A stretch of 64,000 nucleotides of DNA from assembly GCF_011440305.1 (NCBI RefSeq), contig NZ_JAAOIW010000005.1, positions 124,001 through 188,000 on the forward strand, given 5' to 3'. A model generated the notes under the pieces. The model was not told where the DNA came from, made no database searches, and saw nothing but the letters and a program-made list of their open reading frames with translations. This stretch comes from Paenibacillus agricola (GTDB lineage: Bacteria; Bacillota; Bacilli; Paenibacillales; NBRC-103111). Made by a program: the position numbers and the translations under genes. Positions 8,554 to 16,724 of the stretch are shown here, one piece after another (the first letter of the stretch is position 1; each line of letters starts with the position of its first letter).

Positions 8554-8582
8554 ATTATATGATTTTCGGCATTGAATGTAAA
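8554..8582 (-). promoter_or_regulatory. Promoter of 6S RNA
   Basis: TTTACA (8582-8577) and TATAAT (8559-8554) on the minus strand are separated by exactly 17 nt, placing the start near 8547. Confidence 0.8.
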
Positions 8583-8617
8583 CCTTGAAACAAACTAGCC
8601 TCCAGTATTAAGTTAAG

Positions 8618-9490
8618 CTAAGGCTTATTGCTATTAGCGTCCTCATCTTCACCTTTTTTATGAAGATCAATCCCTGACAAGGTGTTGCCACTACCGCTAC
8701 CCTGCCCATTGTTTCCCAAAACATTCGGATCTGAATTCGTGAGCGCCCCTGCTTTAGCCGCCTCTTCGGCCGCTTCTGCTTCTTTCTCTGCTAATGCCTG
8801 CTGCTTCGTCTGCAGCTTACCAAAGATCAGATTGAAATGCCAAAACGAGACCACGGAAATTAAGCTTCCCATAAAAAAAGGAATCAGAAACGTAAAGGTA
8901 GTAAAGCTGATATAAATAATAAATCCATTACAAATAATCATCGACAAGGAACGAATTGGATGACCGATCGAGATTAAAATCGCATTTTTCAATATTTGAA
9001 AAAACTTCATATGCAAATGCGTTACAATCGAGAAGAAATGGAAAAAAGAAACGCCGATCAACGCTGTAAGCGTCAACACTAAAAACTTCAATACCCCAAA
9101 GGTACCCGCTTGATTGCCGTAAAATTTAAAATTCGTATACAACACTACTGCAATCAATGCATACAAAATGCCACCCAGCATGCTTTGCAGGAAATTATCC
9201 TTATAGCCTCGAAAAAAAGTTTTTAACAAAGGTGCATCCTCTTCACCCGTCAGCCACTTACGGGCTACTGCAAACATTGCAGAGGTTGAAGGAAACAATG
9301 TAAATGGTGATACGATGGCGATCAAGATCAATGTGGATATCAACTGGTCGACAGACTCTGTTTGCAGCAAGAGCAGACCCAGCAAGAAAAACGGGAGCGC
9401 ACAGATGACCCAAAGTACATTAATAACGGACAATCGCATAATCCATTCCGATATCCGGTAAAACCCTCCCATAATGCCTCTAAATTCCAA
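8618..9490 (-). CDS. DUF624 (YesL-like) membrane protein
   Basis: A 290-residue integral membrane protein with about six hydrophobic segments (residues 18-42, 50-75, 105-125, 130-160, 175-200, 205-225). The N-terminal phrase GFYRISEWIMRLSVINVLWV is typical of DUF624/YesL proteins. The last 60 residues are a charged, then Gly/Ser/Asn-rich tail without hydrophobic parts, longer than usual for the family. The start is TTG with GAGGAGGG at 7 nt. YesL-like proteins often accompany sugar ABC importers, but none is adjacent here. Confidence 0.8.
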   Translation of the reverse strand: MEFRGIMGGFYRISEWIMRLSVINVLWVICALPFFLLGLLLLQTESVDQLISTLILIAIVSPFTLFPSTSAMFAVARKWLTGEEDAPLLKTFFRGYKDNFLQSMLGGILYALIAVVLYTNFKFYGNQAGTFGVLKFLVLTLTALIGVSFFHFFSIVTHLHMKFFQILKNAILISIGHPIRSLSMIICNGFIIYISFTTFTFLIPFFMGSLISVVSFWHFNLIFGKLQTKQQALAEKEAEAAEEAAKAGALTNSDPNVLGNNGQGSGSGNTLSGIDLHKKGEDEDANSNKP

Positions 9491-9569
9491 AACAATACCC
9501 TCCTCATTAAATTTGCATGAAAGCTTAACCTGTACCTTGTATTATATCCTATTTCGACCGTTGTAGGTA

Positions 9570-9608
9570 GCAAAACAAAAGGTGAAGCTCGAAACCAAGC
9601 TTCACCTT
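9570..9608 (-). terminator. Terminator of cshA
   Basis: The stem AAGGTGAAGCT / AGCTTCACCTT, with a short loop, is followed on the minus strand by TTTTGTTTTG. It lies 6 bp past the helicase stop codon. Confidence 0.85.
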
Positions 9609-9614
9609 CGGGTA

Positions 9615-11261
9615 TTAGTTTTTCACAAGATCTTCATTGGGACGGGAAGATGTCGTACGGTTGAAGCCACGGTCACGACCATAGTCACGACCTTCATTAC
9701 GGCTGCTGCTGCTACCACGGTTATCGCGGCCTTCACGGGATGTGTAGTCGCGGCTTCCACTGCTGCTACCGCCGCCACTGCCTGAGCGAGGGGCTCTGGA
9801 GCCGCCGCTGCTGGAACCAGATGAACGGTCATATGGTCTGCTGCTGCCTCCGCCGCTTCCGCCACGAGCGCCTGCTGCTGTTCCGTAGCTGCCTGATGGC
9901 TTGCGTCCGGAGCTGCGAACATCTTGTCTTCTTTTCTTTGCACGTAATGGATCTTCCGGTGTCAATTCAATAACAACTTCCTTCTTATCGCCTGTTAACA
10001 GCTTTAATGCTGCTGCTAATAGATGAACCGAATCATGTTGCTCTAGCAATTGAATAGCCAAGCCTTTGTATTCATTATGGTCGTCTTTGTTCAATAGATC
10101 CAAGATGCGTTCAGCTGTCATTTTTTGTTTGCCTTCGATAGCTTCAGCGATACTAGGCATTGGCTTCTTGGCAATTTTTTGACGTGTTAGCTTCTCGATA
10201 AAGTTCAAGTGGTCAATTTCTCTTGGTGTTACAAATGTGAAGGCTGCACCTTCTTTACCTGCACGGCCTGTACGTCCAATACGGTGGACATAGCTTTCAG
10301 GATCCTGCGGTAAATCGAAATTGATAACGTGTGTTACACCAGAAACGTCCAAGCCGCGTGCCGCTACATCAGTTGCTACAAGAACATCGATGCTGCCGTC
10401 GCGGAATTTACGCATAACGTTATCACGTTGGTTCTGTGACAAGTCACCATGTAAACCTTCTGCTGTATAACCGCGTTTTTGTAAGCCTTCTGCCAATTCA
10501 TCTACCCGGCGCTTCGTACGTCCGAAGATGATTGCCAAATCTGGAGCTTCCATATCAATCAAACGGCATAAGGTATCAAATTTTTGTCTTTCTTGCAATT
10601 CGATATAGGATTGCTCGATTAGCGGTGCACTCATTTGTTTAGGAATAACCGACACATGCTCAGGGTTACGCAAAAATTGTTGAGCAAGACGTTGGATGTT
10701 CATAGGCATTGTGGCCGAGAATAACATCGTATGACGCTCTGCTGGCACTAACTTCAAGATGGATTGAATATCCTCCATGAAACCCATATCCAACATTTCA
10801 TCTGCTTCATCCAGGATAACGGTTTGTACATCATCCAGCTTGATAGTTTTTCTATTAATATGATCAAGTAAGCGTCCAGGCGTACCGATAATGATTTGCG
10901 GTTTTTTCTTTAGAGCGCGAATTTGTTTAACAATATCTTGACCGCCATAGATTGGCAAAGAGCGAATGCCCTTAAATCTGCCAAGCTTTTCGATTTCTTC
11001 TGCTACTTGGATTGCAAGTTCGCGAGTCGGGCACATAATCAAAGCGACGATTCTTTCTTCTTTAACGTCGATTTTGTTAACTAACGGAATGCCGAATGCT
11101 GCCGTTTTCCCAGTACCCGTTTGTGCTTGGCCAATTAAATCGCGATTCTCCATGGCAATAGGCATTGCTTTTTCTTGGATCGGTGTCGACTCCTCAAAGC
11201 CCATTTCTGTAATGGCACGCAAAACTGATGGCTCCAAGCCGAATTCGTTAAAATTTTTCAA
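9615..11261 (-). CDS. cshA: DEAD-box RNA helicase CshA
   Basis: A 548-residue ATP-dependent RNA helicase. The order is Q motif (MGFEESTPIQ), Walker A AQTGTGKT, PTRELAIQ, TPGRLLDH, LDEADEMLDMGF, SAT, IIFGRTKRRVDEL, ATDVAARGLDV and HRIGRTGRAG. The helicase core closely follows B. subtilis CshA. The C-terminal 110 residues are Gly/Ser/Arg-rich with RGG-like repeats and are presumably disordered and RNA-binding. The start is TTG, 11 nt after AAAAGGAG; an out-of-frame 7-codon ATG ORF overlaps the start. CshA works in mRNA decay, ribosome assembly and cold adaptation. Confidence 0.96.
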   Translation of the reverse strand: MKNFNEFGLEPSVLRAITEMGFEESTPIQEKAMPIAMENRDLIGQAQTGTGKTAAFGIPLVNKIDVKEERIVALIMCPTRELAIQVAEEIEKLGRFKGIRSLPIYGGQDIVKQIRALKKKPQIIIGTPGRLLDHINRKTIKLDDVQTVILDEADEMLDMGFMEDIQSILKLVPAERHTMLFSATMPMNIQRLAQQFLRNPEHVSVIPKQMSAPLIEQSYIELQERQKFDTLCRLIDMEAPDLAIIFGRTKRRVDELAEGLQKRGYTAEGLHGDLSQNQRDNVMRKFRDGSIDVLVATDVAARGLDVSGVTHVINFDLPQDPESYVHRIGRTGRAGKEGAAFTFVTPREIDHLNFIEKLTRQKIAKKPMPSIAEAIEGKQKMTAERILDLLNKDDHNEYKGLAIQLLEQHDSVHLLAAALKLLTGDKKEVVIELTPEDPLRAKKRRQDVRSSGRKPSGSYGTAAGARGGSGGGSSRPYDRSSGSSSGGSRAPRSGSGGGSSSGSRDYTSREGRDNRGSSSSRNEGRDYGRDRGFNRTTSSRPNEDLVKN

Positions 11262-11605
11262 ATGATTTCATTCTCCTTTTAGGGTTTTGTATTTGTATAT
11301 ACCCTTAAGTCCAGCTCCATTATCCTTTTTTGTATCTGCAAAATGCGTCCGAAGCATTCGAAATTACATACGCAAGGCCGTACTTAAGAATATCTTTAGT
11401 ATTGTACCATAAAACCAAAAAATATTCCAGAAATTTCAGAACCTTATTAAATAACTGTCGATTGAAACCTATACTTCCGCTTTTTCGTATAAATTAGGTA
11501 TAATGTTTGTTAAAGAAACCATTAAGGGGCAAGCGAATAAGCTTTTATTCAGTTATTATTAGATTGTTTCCTAATTTTAAGGTGAGATTAAAGGAGAGTT
11601 TGCCC
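11262..11605. other. Divergent regulatory region between cshA and the DUF4178 gene
   Basis: No gene is seen here. On the minus strand a TACAAT hexamer near 11405 would give cshA a leader of roughly 140 nt, a length often seen on cold-regulated helicase mRNAs. On the plus strand the AT-rich stretch around 11490-11605 carries the promoter and the AAAGGAGAG site of the DUF4178 gene. No known riboswitch was recognised. Confidence 0.4.
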
Positions 11606-12142
11606 ATGTCCATTTGGAAAAGAATTAGCTCAATATTCAGAAGCGAGCAAGAGCAGCCTGTTGTCAAGGAATCCAATCCTCTTGAAGATACGCAGGTTGG
11701 CGATATTATTAATGTTGACCTTGAGGAGTATATCGTTTCTGGCAAAATTACTTATTTTGACCGCGGGTTCCCACCGCACCGGATTGCTTATTATTTACAA
11801 AATGGCACTGCCATTTCTTGCTTGCTCGTTGAAAAGGGGCGCACCTACGAGTGCTTTAATTGCCAGTTCGTGGAAGGCTCCTTGGATAGTCCCCATGATG
11901 TACCTACCACACTGGACGTCAATGGCGATGTTACCTACAAATTGGATAACCAGCGCAGCGACCTTATTCGTGTAGAGGGAAATACCGATTTCCGTGCCAA
12001 TGAAGAGGTCATGATTTGGCGTTATTTTGGACCTGAGGGACAATACTTCTTCCTGCAATGGCAGGATGGCAAGTTTGTAGCTACAGAAGGCAATAAAACA
12101 CCCGCAAGCCAAATTACATTTATGAAAGGCAGCCGTCAATAA
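11606..12142 (+). CDS. DUF4178 domain protein
   Basis: A 178-residue soluble protein that begins MSIWKRISSIFRSEQEQ. The body is beta-rich and fits the DUF4178 family (phrases VGDIINVDLEEYIVSGK, WRYFGPEGQYFFLQWQDG). The start at 11606 has AAAGGAGAG at 7 nt, so the longer frame from 11507 is not used. It is the first gene of a pair with the DUF4247 gene, 42 bp apart. These two families commonly occur together in Bacillales genomes. The function is unknown. Confidence 0.8.
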   Translation: MSIWKRISSIFRSEQEQPVVKESNPLEDTQVGDIINVDLEEYIVSGKITYFDRGFPPHRIAYYLQNGTAISCLLVEKGRTYECFNCQFVEGSLDSPHDVPTTLDVNGDVTYKLDNQRSDLIRVEGNTDFRANEEVMIWRYFGPEGQYFFLQWQDGKFVATEGNKTPASQITFMKGSRQ

Positions 12143-12184
12143 GCGGCAGCATACAGCCGCGAGCCGTATGGAGGTGATCACACA

Positions 12185-13015
12185 ATGAATAAACGCCATA
12201 TTACATGGATTGCTGTTGTTCTCATTTTTGTTGTCATTTTCGCCATGTTATCTGGTTTTGGTGATGCTGGAAACTATGTCAAGGATAACTATTCACTTGT
12301 CGATGTACAGGGCAACGGAAAAAACACTGCCAAGGTTTACTCAGTTGAAGGCAAGGATGTACCTACGGTTGCTAACGAGCTTGCCGACCAGGAAGAGCCG
12401 ACGGAAAAAAGCAAGGAATCCACAGAGCAAATGTTCCTCTTCTATTCAAATAAAATTATCAATATTCAAAAGGATCCTGCCAATGCCAGCAATTCCTTGG
12501 TCGAAGTGGATTCCATTGAGTATGCCAAAAAGAATTATGATTCTTCCTTCCTCGAAGGATATATAGCAGCCTCTGTCCTGCAGCAATTACTCGGAAACAG
12601 TTGGTCGAGCAGCAGTAAAAGTGGTTCTGACTACAAAGGGTACACGACTACCAAGCGTTATGATGATTATGGCAAATACCAGAAGCCTGAGCCGAAAAAA
12701 GAGCCTGTGAATTCAACACCGGCACCTACTACAACAAATCGCCAAGGAAGCTTTGGTACGACACCATCAACAACGGCTCCTTCAACAAAAGCACCAACAA
12801 CTGGCAGCAGCACAGCACCCAAATCAACTGCACCCACTACCAGCGATACAAAAGGGAGCTTTGGTACAACACCATCAACATCTACCAAACCGTCTTCATC
12901 TTCATCCAGCAGTTCAAGCAGCAGCAACGTTCGTAAAAATGATGGATCCAAAGCTAATACTAAAACTACTAAGCCTAGCACCAGTAATCGGTCAGGTTCA
13001 TTCAAAAAGAAGTAA
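12185..13015 (+). CDS. DUF4247 membrane-anchored protein with Ser/Thr-rich tail
   Basis: A 276-residue protein with a single N-terminal hydrophobic segment (residues 8-25), then an extracytoplasmic domain of about 130 residues with the DUF4247 pattern (NYVKDNYSLVDVQG, FLFYSNKIINIQKDP). The C-terminal 120 residues are low complexity, rich in Ser, Thr and Pro, with two copies of GSFGTTPST plus a run of serines, ending in SGSFKKK. It looks like a cell-wall-spanning tail. It is preceded by GGAGGTGATC and forms an operon with the DUF4178 gene. The role is unknown. Confidence 0.75.
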   Translation: MNKRHITWIAVVLIFVVIFAMLSGFGDAGNYVKDNYSLVDVQGNGKNTAKVYSVEGKDVPTVANELADQEEPTEKSKESTEQMFLFYSNKIINIQKDPANASNSLVEVDSIEYAKKNYDSSFLEGYIAASVLQQLLGNSWSSSSKSGSDYKGYTTTKRYDDYGKYQKPEPKKEPVNSTPAPTTTNRQGSFGTTPSTTAPSTKAPTTGSSTAPKSTAPTTSDTKGSFGTTPSTSTKPSSSSSSSSSSSNVRKNDGSKANTKTTKPSTSNRSGSFKKK

Positions 13016-13151
13016 GTAAGTGACCATTCCTATTTTAATTCAATATGTTATAATAAGTATTGTAATCTCATTACTATTGCAGCTTTGCCTTTGTTCATCG
13101 TAAGTCAAGCCTGATCTTCTCTAACCTAGTTGACGAGGAAGGGTGTTGCTT

Positions 13152-13340
13152 GTGGAAACAGTAAAGTTATCAACGATCGTGATGAGATTGACTCCCGAGT
13201 TATTTCCTTTTTTGAGGCGGTCCGAGCTCGAATTTGAGATTGTGCTGCGCAACGGTCTTGAGGCATTGGAAGCGGGAGATGCTATGGAAATTATCCAACA
13301 CAGTATTTCGGAACAACAAAGGGACGCCTTTCTCCATTAG
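13152..13340 (+). CDS. Small conserved-looking hypothetical protein (62 aa)
   Basis: A short acidic protein with two amphipathic helices (RLTPELFPFLRRSELEF and LEALEAGDAMEIIQHS). The start is the GTG at 13152, 9 nt from GAGGAAGG; an upstream GTG at 13143 touches that site. The stop codon sits inside a terminator. A TATAAT hexamer at 13049-13054 may be its promoter. Not recognised; tatA is the next gene but is separated by the terminator. Confidence 0.6.
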   Translation: METVKLSTIVMRLTPELFPFLRRSELEFEIVLRNGLEALEAGDAMEIIQHSISEQQRDAFLH

Positions 13341-13355
13341 GAGGCGTTTTTTTTT
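13324..13355 (+). terminator. Terminator overlapping the 62-aa gene stop
   Basis: ACGCCT and AGGCGT pair around a 12-nt loop and are followed by nine T residues. Confidence 0.8.
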
Positions 13356-13403
13356 CGAATAATTGCGAAATTGTTACGGTTTCGTAATAATTAACCGTTA
13401 TGC

Positions 13404-13409
13404 TATAAT
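13404..13409 (+). promoter_or_regulatory. Extended -10 promoter of tatA
   Basis: TGCTATAAT is an extended -10 element 48 nt before the tatA ATG. The -35 region (around GTAATA) is poor, as is usual with extended -10 promoters. Confidence 0.5.
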
Positions 13410-13456
13410 TAAAATAGTGTATGATAGAATGGAAAACCAAATCGGAGGTGTATTAC

Positions 13457-13687
13457 ATGGGAGCATTATCTCCATGGCATATCATATTAATCGCTCTTGT
13501 TGCCCTGCTATTGTTTGGACCTAATAAATTGCCTGAGCTAGGCCGCGGATTCGGTAAAATGTTTCGTGAGTTTAAGGAAGCAACTTCCGGCAACGGATCT
13601 TCGTCTGATGATACAACAACAGCAACAAAAAAAGAATTACATGAGGTCGCCCAAGAATCCAATAATCAACAGCTGCCTAAGCTATAG
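13457..13687 (+). CDS. tatA: Sec-independent translocase component TatA
   Basis: A 76-residue TatA/E protein. The transmembrane helix (about residues 5-20) is followed by the invariant FGPNKLPELGRGFGKMFREFK hinge and amphipathic helix, then a polar acidic tail. The start at 13457 has GGAGGTG at 7 nt; the longer frame from 13421 runs through the ribosome binding site. TatA multimers form the pore for folded proteins with twin-arginine signals. No tatC is adjacent, so the partner must be elsewhere. Confidence 0.95.
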   Translation: MGALSPWHIILIALVALLLFGPNKLPELGRGFGKMFREFKEATSGNGSSSDDTTTATKKELHEVAQESNNQQLPKL

Positions 13688-13704
13688 GCTACGCTTGCAT
13701 ACCG

Positions 13705-13738
13705 CCATCTGATGAACTCCATCAGATGGTTTTTTTTG
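13705..13738. terminator. Terminator after tatA, overlapping the MFS gene end
   Basis: A perfect stem CCATCTGATG / CATCAGATGG precedes nine T residues. The convergent MFS gene ends inside it at 13722. Confidence 0.9.
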
Positions 13739-14882
13739 CTTTTTGCTGCTCATATATATGAGTCCCAAGGAACAACACCGCTGCCAAAGCTGTCATTCCT
13801 GCACCAAGCAGGTACATCCATTGCCCGCCCCAAATGTCTTTGATCAAGCCGCCTACAAATCCTCCCGTAATGCCAGCTAACCCCAGAAATACAGCAGAAA
13901 ATAACGCAAGCCCTGTAGATCTCATTTCTTCCGGCACCAAACGTACAGCGTATTGCAAAGCTACAATCCAAAATACCGCAAAAGTAACGGAATGTGACAA
14001 TTGCATAAACATAAGCGCAGTCGGATCTGTAATCAAGCCATACAGCAGCCACCGTATTGTATACATAATGGCGACAATTCCAAGCAATGCCATCTCATGA
14101 AAGCGATGCATATATCGACCTAACAGCGCAAATGCAGGGATCTCCCCAAAGGCTGCCAATGCCCAGCCCCAGCCTGCCATGGAGTCACTGCCTCCAAGAT
14201 CCTTTAAATACAGCACAAACAATCCATCATTCATCCGATGAGGAACCATAAGCAGAAATACAAGCAGTAAAAACCAAAGAAAAGGGCGGTTTTTCACAAT
14301 GCTACCTACCGCTTTTAAAGATATTTTTTTTCCGCTGCCTTTCTCATCCTTTAAAAATAAGAGCAGAATTAAGGGCAATATCCACGCACACCAATAAACC
14401 CAAGCGATATGCTGCACACCACCAAGCGCTTCCAGGATAAAACCTGCCAGTATGGCTACTGCCGTAAAACCAATGGAGCCCCAAAGCCTTATTGAACCGT
14501 AGGACCGACCATTCTGCTCGGCTCCTTTAATCGTGAGGCTATCGAGCAGCGGTACCGCAGACAGCATAAAAAAGTATAGCAACAACATAAATACAAACGC
14601 CCATAGAAAGGCATCCGTTTGAAATATACCTATACTCGAAGCGACGGTCATGATCCATAAGCCAAAAATGATAAATTTCAACGTATTGTAACGGTCACAC
14701 AAATAACCCCATAAGGGCTGCGCGAATATAGCTATAAATGGGCCTACCATCATAAGCAAACCGATTTGTGAGGACGAGTAGCCTTTTAAGCCAAAATAAA
14801 GCGGAAGAAAAGGCATAAGGACAGCTGATGTTGCATAATAAGTAAGGTTTAACCCGCTTAACGTCCAAATTTGTTTATTCAT
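13722..14882 (-). CDS. MFS transporter (MFS_1-like, YwbF/HcaT type)
   Basis: A 386-residue major facilitator with twelve hydrophobic segments. The first loop has PLYFGLKGYSSSQIGLLM, and the motif-A equivalent is GYLCDRYNTLKFIIFG. This pattern belongs to the LacY/NupG-like MFS_1 group whose substrates are mostly unassigned. A paralogue of the same type lies at 25544-26722 and shares the opening phrase (PLYF-SLGYST-QIGLL). The ATG at 14882 follows AAAGGATAGGTG. Confidence 0.85.
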   Translation of the reverse strand: MNKQIWTLSGLNLTYYATSAVLMPFLPLYFGLKGYSSSQIGLLMMVGPFIAIFAQPLWGYLCDRYNTLKFIIFGLWIMTVASSIGIFQTDAFLWAFVFMLLLYFFMLSAVPLLDSLTIKGAEQNGRSYGSIRLWGSIGFTAVAILAGFILEALGGVQHIAWVYWCAWILPLILLLFLKDEKGSGKKISLKAVGSIVKNRPFLWFLLLVFLLMVPHRMNDGLFVLYLKDLGGSDSMAGWGWALAAFGEIPAFALLGRYMHRFHEMALLGIVAIMYTIRWLLYGLITDPTALMFMQLSHSVTFAVFWIVALQYAVRLVPEEMRSTGLALFSAVFLGLAGITGGFVGGLIKDIWGGQWMYLLGAGMTALAAVLFLGTHIYEQQKAKKTI

Positions 14883-15013
14883 AACACCTATCCTTTGGGT
14901 AATATGTCACAATATCCGAAATTCTAGCAAAATGAAACAAAGTTTTCTACCAAGCCACCAACTTCTCTATTATAATGTAAGATATCATTCTGGCAAGGAG
15001 AGATTAGTTAAAC

Positions 15014-16198
15014 ATGGAATTATTACTCGCTTCCTTATTAATCGTGATGGGCCAAACGGGTGCAGACCACCCCGATGTTAGCTTTGACCAGCTCGTACAA
15101 GCTTCACTCGACTCTAAAAATGCGATTGTTCAGCAGGCACCACCCGTTTTGGCAGCGACTACAAGTACGGATGACCACTTGCGCCCCATAAACAAAAAAG
15201 ATCCCCAACAGGACGCTCCTAAAGTAAAAGGGGTATATGTTACAGCCCACAGCGCCGCCGGGGCAAGAATGAGCACATTGTTGAAGCTGTTAGACGAGAC
15301 CGACCTCAATTCGATGGTTATCGATATTAAAGATGACTGGGGTTATATTACTTACCGGACAGGTAACGCCGAGCTGGAAGCATTGGAGACCACGCAAAAA
15401 ATTATTTCGGATATGCCAAAGCTGATGAGCACCTTGCAGGAGCACCAGGTTTATCCCATCGCAAGAATTGTCGTATTTAAGGACACAGTGCTTGCTAATA
15501 AGCGTCCTGAGCTTTCTTTTGTCAATGGTGATGGCACGATATGGAGCAATGGTAAAGAAAGCTTTGTAAACCCTTATAAAAAAGAAGTATGGGATTACAA
15601 TATAAATATTGCCAAGGAAGCCGCTAAAGCCGGCTTTAAAGAGATCCAGTTTGACTATGTGCGGTTTCCAGAAGGGTTTGAGAAGCGAGCCGATATTTTA
15701 AAGTATGATAAGGATGACCGGTCACGAATTGATGCTATAGCGGAATTCGTCAAGTATGCCAGAGAACAGCTCTCCCCTCTAGGCGTAAGGGTTTCCGTTG
15801 ATATATTCGGTTATGCGGCAGCGGTTCCTGCGGCAGAAGGCATTGGGCAGGATTTCGAGAAAATCTCGCAAAATGTCGATGTGATCTCCCCTATGATTTA
15901 TCCAAGCCATTATAGCACCGGTTGGTATGGTTCTAAAGTGCCTGATGCGGCACCTTATGTAACGATTAGTGGAGCCATCAAGGACACCACCAAGAAGTTA
16001 GAGCCGATTAATGCGCTCAATCTGAAACCGATTGTTCGCCCGTGGATTCAGGATTTTACAGCCTCTTGGATTAAGGGGTACGTTAAATACGGCAAGCATG
16101 AGCTGGATGAGCAAATTCGTGCTTTAAGGGATCATGGTGTTGAGGAGTATTTGCTTTGGAATGCGGTTAATACGTATACGGGTGGAGTGGACTATTAA
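15014..16198 (+). CDS. Secreted DUF4015 putative glycoside hydrolase
   Basis: A 394-residue protein with a weak N-terminal hydrophobic stretch (MELLLASLLIVMG), a linker of about 50 residues, then a (beta/alpha)8-like domain from KVKGVYVTAHSA. Landmarks are NSMVIDIKDDWG, EIQFDYVRFPEG, VSVDIFGYAA and VDVISPMIYPSHY; the acidic residues at strand ends fit the DUF4015 family of putative glycosidases. The start lies 13 nt from AAGGAG, a rather long gap, but no nearer start exists. Export is likely but the signal peptide is atypically short. The substrate is unknown. Confidence 0.8.
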   Translation: MELLLASLLIVMGQTGADHPDVSFDQLVQASLDSKNAIVQQAPPVLAATTSTDDHLRPINKKDPQQDAPKVKGVYVTAHSAAGARMSTLLKLLDETDLNSMVIDIKDDWGYITYRTGNAELEALETTQKIISDMPKLMSTLQEHQVYPIARIVVFKDTVLANKRPELSFVNGDGTIWSNGKESFVNPYKKEVWDYNINIAKEAAKAGFKEIQFDYVRFPEGFEKRADILKYDKDDRSRIDAIAEFVKYAREQLSPLGVRVSVDIFGYAAAVPAAEGIGQDFEKISQNVDVISPMIYPSHYSTGWYGSKVPDAAPYVTISGAIKDTTKKLEPINALNLKPIVRPWIQDFTASWIKGYVKYGKHELDEQIRALRDHGVEEYLLWNAVNTYTGGVDY

Positions 16199-16265
16199 GG
16201 AGGAATCTACCCACCCTCCCTATAGGGAGGGTCCCAAAGGGCGTTGCCCTCTGGACTCCCATTTC

Positions 16266-16481
16266 GGGCGCGAGACTGTGGTGTGCTCGGGGCGCTTTCG
16301 TCCCTACGGGACACGCTTGACTTGGGTGCCGTGGATGGGGCGCGGGACTGTGTGTGCTCGGGGCGCTTTCGTCCCTGCGGGACATTGCTTGGGTTGGGCG
16401 ATCTGCGAGATACGTCGGGGTCAGGACCCTGAGCGAGACCTCGTGCGGCTTGCAACGCTCGTCCCTGCGGGACATTGCTTA
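16266..16481. repeat. GC-rich imperfect tandem repeat block
   Basis: Two imperfect copies of about 57 nt start near 16267 and 16339 (period about 72). Each reads GGCGCG-G-ACTGTG, then GTGCTCGGGGCGCTTTCG, then TCCCT-CGGGACA. A third partial copy (CTCGTCCCTGCGGGACATTG) is at 16458-16477. Each contains the palindrome GTCCC-(A/G)-GGGAC. The block is far richer in G and C than its neighbours and carries no plausible gene. Confidence 0.7.
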
Positions 16482-16536
16482 GCTGTAGAGCTGGGCGGGG
16501 GCGCGTGGAAAAACAATTACTTTGAATAAAATGATT

Positions 16537-16584
16537 AAGACCCAGCTTTGATGAAGAATTATCTTCATCGAAGCTGGGTCTTTT
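16537..16584. terminator. Long-stem intrinsic terminator
   Basis: AAGACCCAGCTT and AAGCTGGGTCTT pair, continued inward by GATGAAGA / TCTTCATC, and are followed by TTTT. It is the end of the DUF4015 transcript, placed after the GC-rich repeat block, and may also stop the ltaS-like gene from the other side. Confidence 0.85.
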
Positions 16585-16724
16585 GGGTTTAAATAGTATC
16601 CATCCATTTATTGAATGTGCTTTTTACCTGACAGATACACTCCGTTACCGGGCAAATCTCAATTTGCTCCTCGGAATTAGTTCAAGAACATCCATTATCT
16701 TTCCTATCACGATTTTCTTATGGA

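Noticed and set aside
9582-9973. Several ORFs opposite the CshA C-terminal region
   Set aside because: They are shadows of the RGG/Ser-Gly repeat coding sequence.
16134-16529. Overlapping ORFs on both strands of the GC-rich block
   Set aside because: They come from repeats and high GC, have no ribosome binding site and give low-complexity Arg/Pro/Gly peptides.
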